The position numbers and the translations under genes are program-made. From Curtobacterium flaccumfaciens (GTDB taxonomy: Bacteria; Actinomycetota; Actinomycetes; Actinomycetales; Microbacteriaceae): DNA of 64,000 nt. Location: contig NZ_JABMCF010000039.1 of assembly GCF_013359815.1 (NCBI RefSeq), forward strand, positions 372,001 to 436,000, in the 5' to 3' direction. Shown here piece after piece: positions 61,546-64,000 of the stretch (position 1 is the stretch's first letter; each line of letters opens with the position of its first letter). Under the pieces are notes generated by a model. The model saw only the letters and a list, made by a program, of their open reading frames with translations, searched no databases and was not told the origin of the DNA.

Positions 61546-61622
61546 AACCCCTGCTGATCAGGGGTTGTCATCCTCGCAACTGCAAGGGAAACCGCCGTCA
61601 CGGCGGGGTTGCGTTGTACAAC
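61546..61622 (+). promoter_or_regulatory. structured 5' leader of the osmoprotectant ABC operon
   Basis: Three secondary structures are visible. AACCCCTG/CAGGGGTT (61546-61553 with 61559-61566) forms an 8-bp hairpin. CGCAAC/GTTGCG (61575-61580 with 61608-61613) encloses CCGCC/GGCGG (61592-61596 with 61602-61606) with an asymmetric TGCAAGGGAAA loop. GTTGTACAAC (61613-61622) is a perfect 10-bp palindrome. The arrangement upstream of an osmolyte importer is compatible with an RNA regulator; the family is not recognised. Confidence 0.5.
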
Positions 61623-61705
61623 CGGTCCAGCTGCTGCGTAGCTTTGGCCGAGCTCGTGCCCCGATCTGTGGGCAGTTCAGCCGACCGGAAGGGGAGCGCC
61701 CACCC

Positions 61706-62353
61706 GTGTTCCAGTACGTCGTGGAGCGATGGAACCAGATCTGGTTCGCATCGTGGCAGCACTTCTCACTGGTCGTCCAGTGCGTCGTCCTCGCCACGGT
61801 CATCGCCGTGGTGCTCGCCACACTCGTCTACCGCAGCCCGCGCCTGACCGCGTTCGCGAACGGGGTGTCGGCCATCGGCCTCACCCTGCCGTCGTTCGCC
61901 GTCATCGGCCTGCTCATCGTCCCGCTCGGCTTCGGCGTCCTGCCGTCGGTCGTGACGGTCGTCTTCTTCGCCGCGCTGCCGATCCTGCGCAACGCGGTCG
62001 TCGGTCTCGCCGAGATCCCGCCTGCCGTCGTCGAGTCGGCGCGCGGCATCGGCATGAGCCGGTTCCGCACCCTGCTGCAGGTCGAGCTGCCGATGGCGTG
62101 GCCGATCATCCTGAGCGGTGTCCGCGTGGCCGCGCAGATGGTGATGGGCATCGCCGCCATCGCCGCGTACGCGCTCGGCCCCGGGCTCGGCGGCTTCATC
62201 TTCTCCGGGCTGTCCCGCCTCGGCGGCGCCAACGCCCTGTTCTCCGTCGTGGTCGGGGTGGTCGGCGTCGTCCTGCTCGCCCTGGTCCTCGACCTGCTCC
62301 TCATCGGCCTCGGCCGCCTGACCATCTCGAGAGGTATCCGTGTCCAGCACTGA
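61706..62353 (+). CDS. glycine betaine/osmoprotectant ABC transporter permease (OpuCB-like)
   Basis: A 215-residue permease with six hydrophobic segments and the conserved ALPILRNAVVGLAEIPPAVVESARGIGMSRFRTLLQVELPMAWPIILSGVRVA, in which the EAA loop is recognisable. It belongs to the OpuBB/OpuCB group importing betaine, choline or carnitine. GGAAGGGGAG lies nine bases before GTG 61706. Its end overlaps the ATPase gene by 14 bases. Confidence 0.92.
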   Translation: MFQYVVERWNQIWFASWQHFSLVVQCVVLATVIAVVLATLVYRSPRLTAFANGVSAIGLTLPSFAVIGLLIVPLGFGVLPSVVTVVFFAALPILRNAVVGLAEIPPAVVESARGIGMSRFRTLLQVELPMAWPIILSGVRVAAQMVMGIAAIAAYALGPGLGGFIFSGLSRLGGANALFSVVVGVVGVVLLALVLDLLLIGLGRLTISRGIRVQH

Positions 62354-63611
62354 CTCCGCCACCACCACCGCGCCCGACGGGGACGTCACCGGGCGCAGCA
62401 TCCTGCTCGACGAGGTCACCAAGCGGTACCCCGGGCAGTCGAAGCCCGCCGTCGACGGCATCACGCTCGAGATCCCGGCCGGCAAGATCGTCATGCTCGT
62501 CGGCCCGTCCGGCTGCGGCAAGACGACGACCCTCAAGATGATCAACCGTCTGATCGAGCCCACCCAGGGCCGGATCGTCGTCGGCGACGACGACGTCACG
62601 GGCATCGACGGCGACGAGCTCCGCCGCCGCATGGGCTACGTGATCCAGGCCGGCGGGCTCTTCCCGCACATGACGGTCGCGGCGAACATCGCGATCGTGC
62701 CGAAGATGCTCGGCTGGTCGAAGGAGAAGATCGCGGCGCGTGTCGACGAGCTGCTCGACCTGGTCTCGCTCGACCCCGACACCTACCGCGACCGGTTCCC
62801 CCGCGAACTCTCCGGCGGCCAGCAGCAGCGCGTCGGCGTCGCCCGTGCGCTCGCGGCGGACCCGCCCGTCCTGCTCATGGACGAGCCGTTCGGCGCCGTC
62901 GACCCGATCACCCGCCAGCGCCTGCAGGACGAGCTCCTGCGCATCCAGGAGGAACTGCACAAGACGATCGTCATCGTCACGCACGACTTCGACGAAGCCG
63001 TGAAGCTCGGCGACTGGATCGTCATCTTCACCGAGGGTGCGCACATCGTGCAGTACGACACCCCGGAGCGGATCCTGGCCGAGCCGGCGAACGAGTTCGT
63101 CGAGAACTTCATCGGCTCCGGCGCGGGCCTGAAGCAGCTCACGCTGAACCGCGTGCGCGACGTCGAGGTCGAGTCGGCCGTGACCTGCTCGCCCGGCGAA
63201 GAGGTCAAGGCCGTGCTGCAGCGGATGAACGAGGCCGGCGGGCACCAGCACGCCGTCGTCGTCGACCACCGCCAGCGCCCGATCGGGTGGCCGTCGCGCC
63301 GACAGCTCGAGCGCCTCGACCGCATCCCCGACGGCGTCGAGCCCGGCCTGCCCGTCGTGGGCGAGGCCGCGACCCTCAACGACGCGCTCGACACCATGCT
63401 CGTCTCGAGCGCCGGCGCCGCGCTCGTCACCGGTCGTCGTGACGCGTTCCGCGGGGTCATCACCGTCGAGACCGTGATGGAGGCGATCACCCGCTCCCGC
63501 GCGACCGCCGCAGGCGACCAGGCCTACACACCGGTCGGCACGAACACGAACCCGATCGAGACCATGCCGTCGTCACCGGTGTCGGCCATGCCCACCGGAG
63601 AAGACCTGTGA
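62340..63611 (+). CDS. glycine betaine/osmoprotectant ABC transporter ATPase (OpuCA/ProV-like)
   Basis: A 423-residue ATPase. The N-terminal domain has Walker A GPSGCGKTT, signature LSGGQQQRVGVARAL, Walker B VLLMDEPFGAVDP and the switch His in IVTHDFDEAVKLGD. A C-terminal regulatory region (about 270-385) carries a CBS pair with degenerate first copy (VTCSPGEEVKAVLQRMNE, DAFRGVITVETVMEAI). CBS domains in this family sense ionic strength. GAGAGG precedes GTG 62340 by five bases. Confidence 0.93.
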   Translation: MSSTDSATTTAPDGDVTGRSILLDEVTKRYPGQSKPAVDGITLEIPAGKIVMLVGPSGCGKTTTLKMINRLIEPTQGRIVVGDDDVTGIDGDELRRRMGYVIQAGGLFPHMTVAANIAIVPKMLGWSKEKIAARVDELLDLVSLDPDTYRDRFPRELSGGQQQRVGVARALAADPPVLLMDEPFGAVDPITRQRLQDELLRIQEELHKTIVIVTHDFDEAVKLGDWIVIFTEGAHIVQYDTPERILAEPANEFVENFIGSGAGLKQLTLNRVRDVEVESAVTCSPGEEVKAVLQRMNEAGGHQHAVVVDHRQRPIGWPSRRQLERLDRIPDGVEPGLPVVGEAATLNDALDTMLVSSAGAALVTGRRDAFRGVITVETVMEAITRSRATAAGDQAYTPVGTNTNPIETMPSSPVSAMPTGEDL

Positions 63612-64000
63612 GCGCAGTCGCCACTGCCGGCCCCGCCACCGGTGCGAGCACCTCGTGGAAGGGCCTGCTGTTCCAGCCGATCGCGATCCTGGTCGTCCTG
63701 GCCGGCTTCGCGGTGTGGCTCGCGACGGCTGACCTGACCCCGACGGAGCGCACGACGCTCAACCCGGCGGACATCCTGGTCCTGACCGGTCAGCACCTCG
63801 TGCTGACCCTGCAGTCGACGGTCCTGGTGCTCGTGATCGGCATCCCGCTGGGCGTCGTGCTCACCCGCGGGCCGCTGCGCCGGGCGAGCCCGTACGTGCT
63901 CGCCGTCGCGAACTTCGGGCAGGCGGCCCCGGCCGTCGGCCTCATCGTGCTGCTCGCCGCCTGGCTCGGCCTGAACAGCTCGTCCGCCGTCATCGCGCTC
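63608..64000 (+). CDS. osmoprotectant ABC transporter permease (OpuCD-like), 3' end outside window
   Basis: The start (GTG 63608) overlaps the ATPase stop by four bases; the remaining 131 codons run past the window. They contain an initial membrane segment (PIAILVVLAGFAVWLA), an external loop and the permease core HLVLTLQSTVLVLVIGIPLGVVLTRG and NFGQAAPAVGLIVLLAAWLGL. It should be the second permease of the same transporter; a substrate-binding protein probably follows outside the window. Confidence 0.9.
   Translation, partial: MSAVATAGPATGASTSWKGLLFQPIAILVVLAGFAVWLATADLTPTERTTLNPADILVLTGQHLVLTLQSTVLVLVIGIPLGVVLTRGPLRRASPYVLAVANFGQAAPAVGLIVLLAAWLGLNSSSAVIAL

Overview
The window is high-GC, gene-dense actinobacterial chromosome. 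Codon usage, gene content (monomeric NADP isocitrate dehydrogenase, SipW-type peptidase, many short-chain and aldo/keto reductases) and leaderless promoters fit the Microbacteriaceae. A plant-associated genus such as Curtobacterium is my inference, not something the sequence proves. I see no rRNA, tRNA, CRISPR array, phage block, transposase or replication origin. About 70 genes are supported, two of them cut by the window edges.

Layout. 1-5641: a membrane protein fragment, reductases, a PMT-type mannosyltransferase, DoxX-like and MOSC proteins. 5665-8817: a MarR regulator facing a three-gene surface module (TasA-like protein, SipW-type signal peptidase, LamG protein). 9049-15327: manganese exporter MntP, hypotheticals, and a histidine kinase/response regulator pair. 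15462-22850: a plant-glycan locus of LacI regulator, 18-bp operator, ABC sugar importer, family-1 glycosidase and secreted BNR hydrolase. 22944-31239: a MerR/reductase pair, matrixin-like protease, oxidoreductases, MFS exporter. 30301-47154: three MmyB-like XRE regulators interleaved with three aldo/keto reductases, a PQQ-type dehydrogenase, a cupin/reductase pair, and a PadR-controlled ABC export system. 47602-53586: CNNM/CorC protein, M23 peptidase and isocitrate dehydrogenase. 53810-61497: small membrane proteins, a secreted DUF4832 protein, ThuA plus a degenerate GAF/phosphatase, TetR, APH-like kinase, DinB. 61706-64000: an osmoprotectant ABC importer running off the edge.

Regulation is unusually readable. 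At least 16 genes have a TAnnnT -10 box 6-8 nt before an ATG or GTG, the leaderless arrangement. Clear operator dyads sit at the LacI, MerR and PadR loci. Two of the three MmyB-like regulators share a 13-mer at the same distance from their promoters.

The most unusual non-coding feature is a set of long palindromes between genes. Family A (12 copies plus a half copy) has GGGAGG/CCTCCC arms and an inner stem that varies with matched changes on both sides; one copy is a perfect 54-bp palindrome. Family B (4 copies) begins GTGAGCAG and ends CTGCTCAC with a similarly covarying interior, and in three of four cases lies close to a family A element. A 116-bp non-coding direct repeat flanks one A element at 47247-47566.
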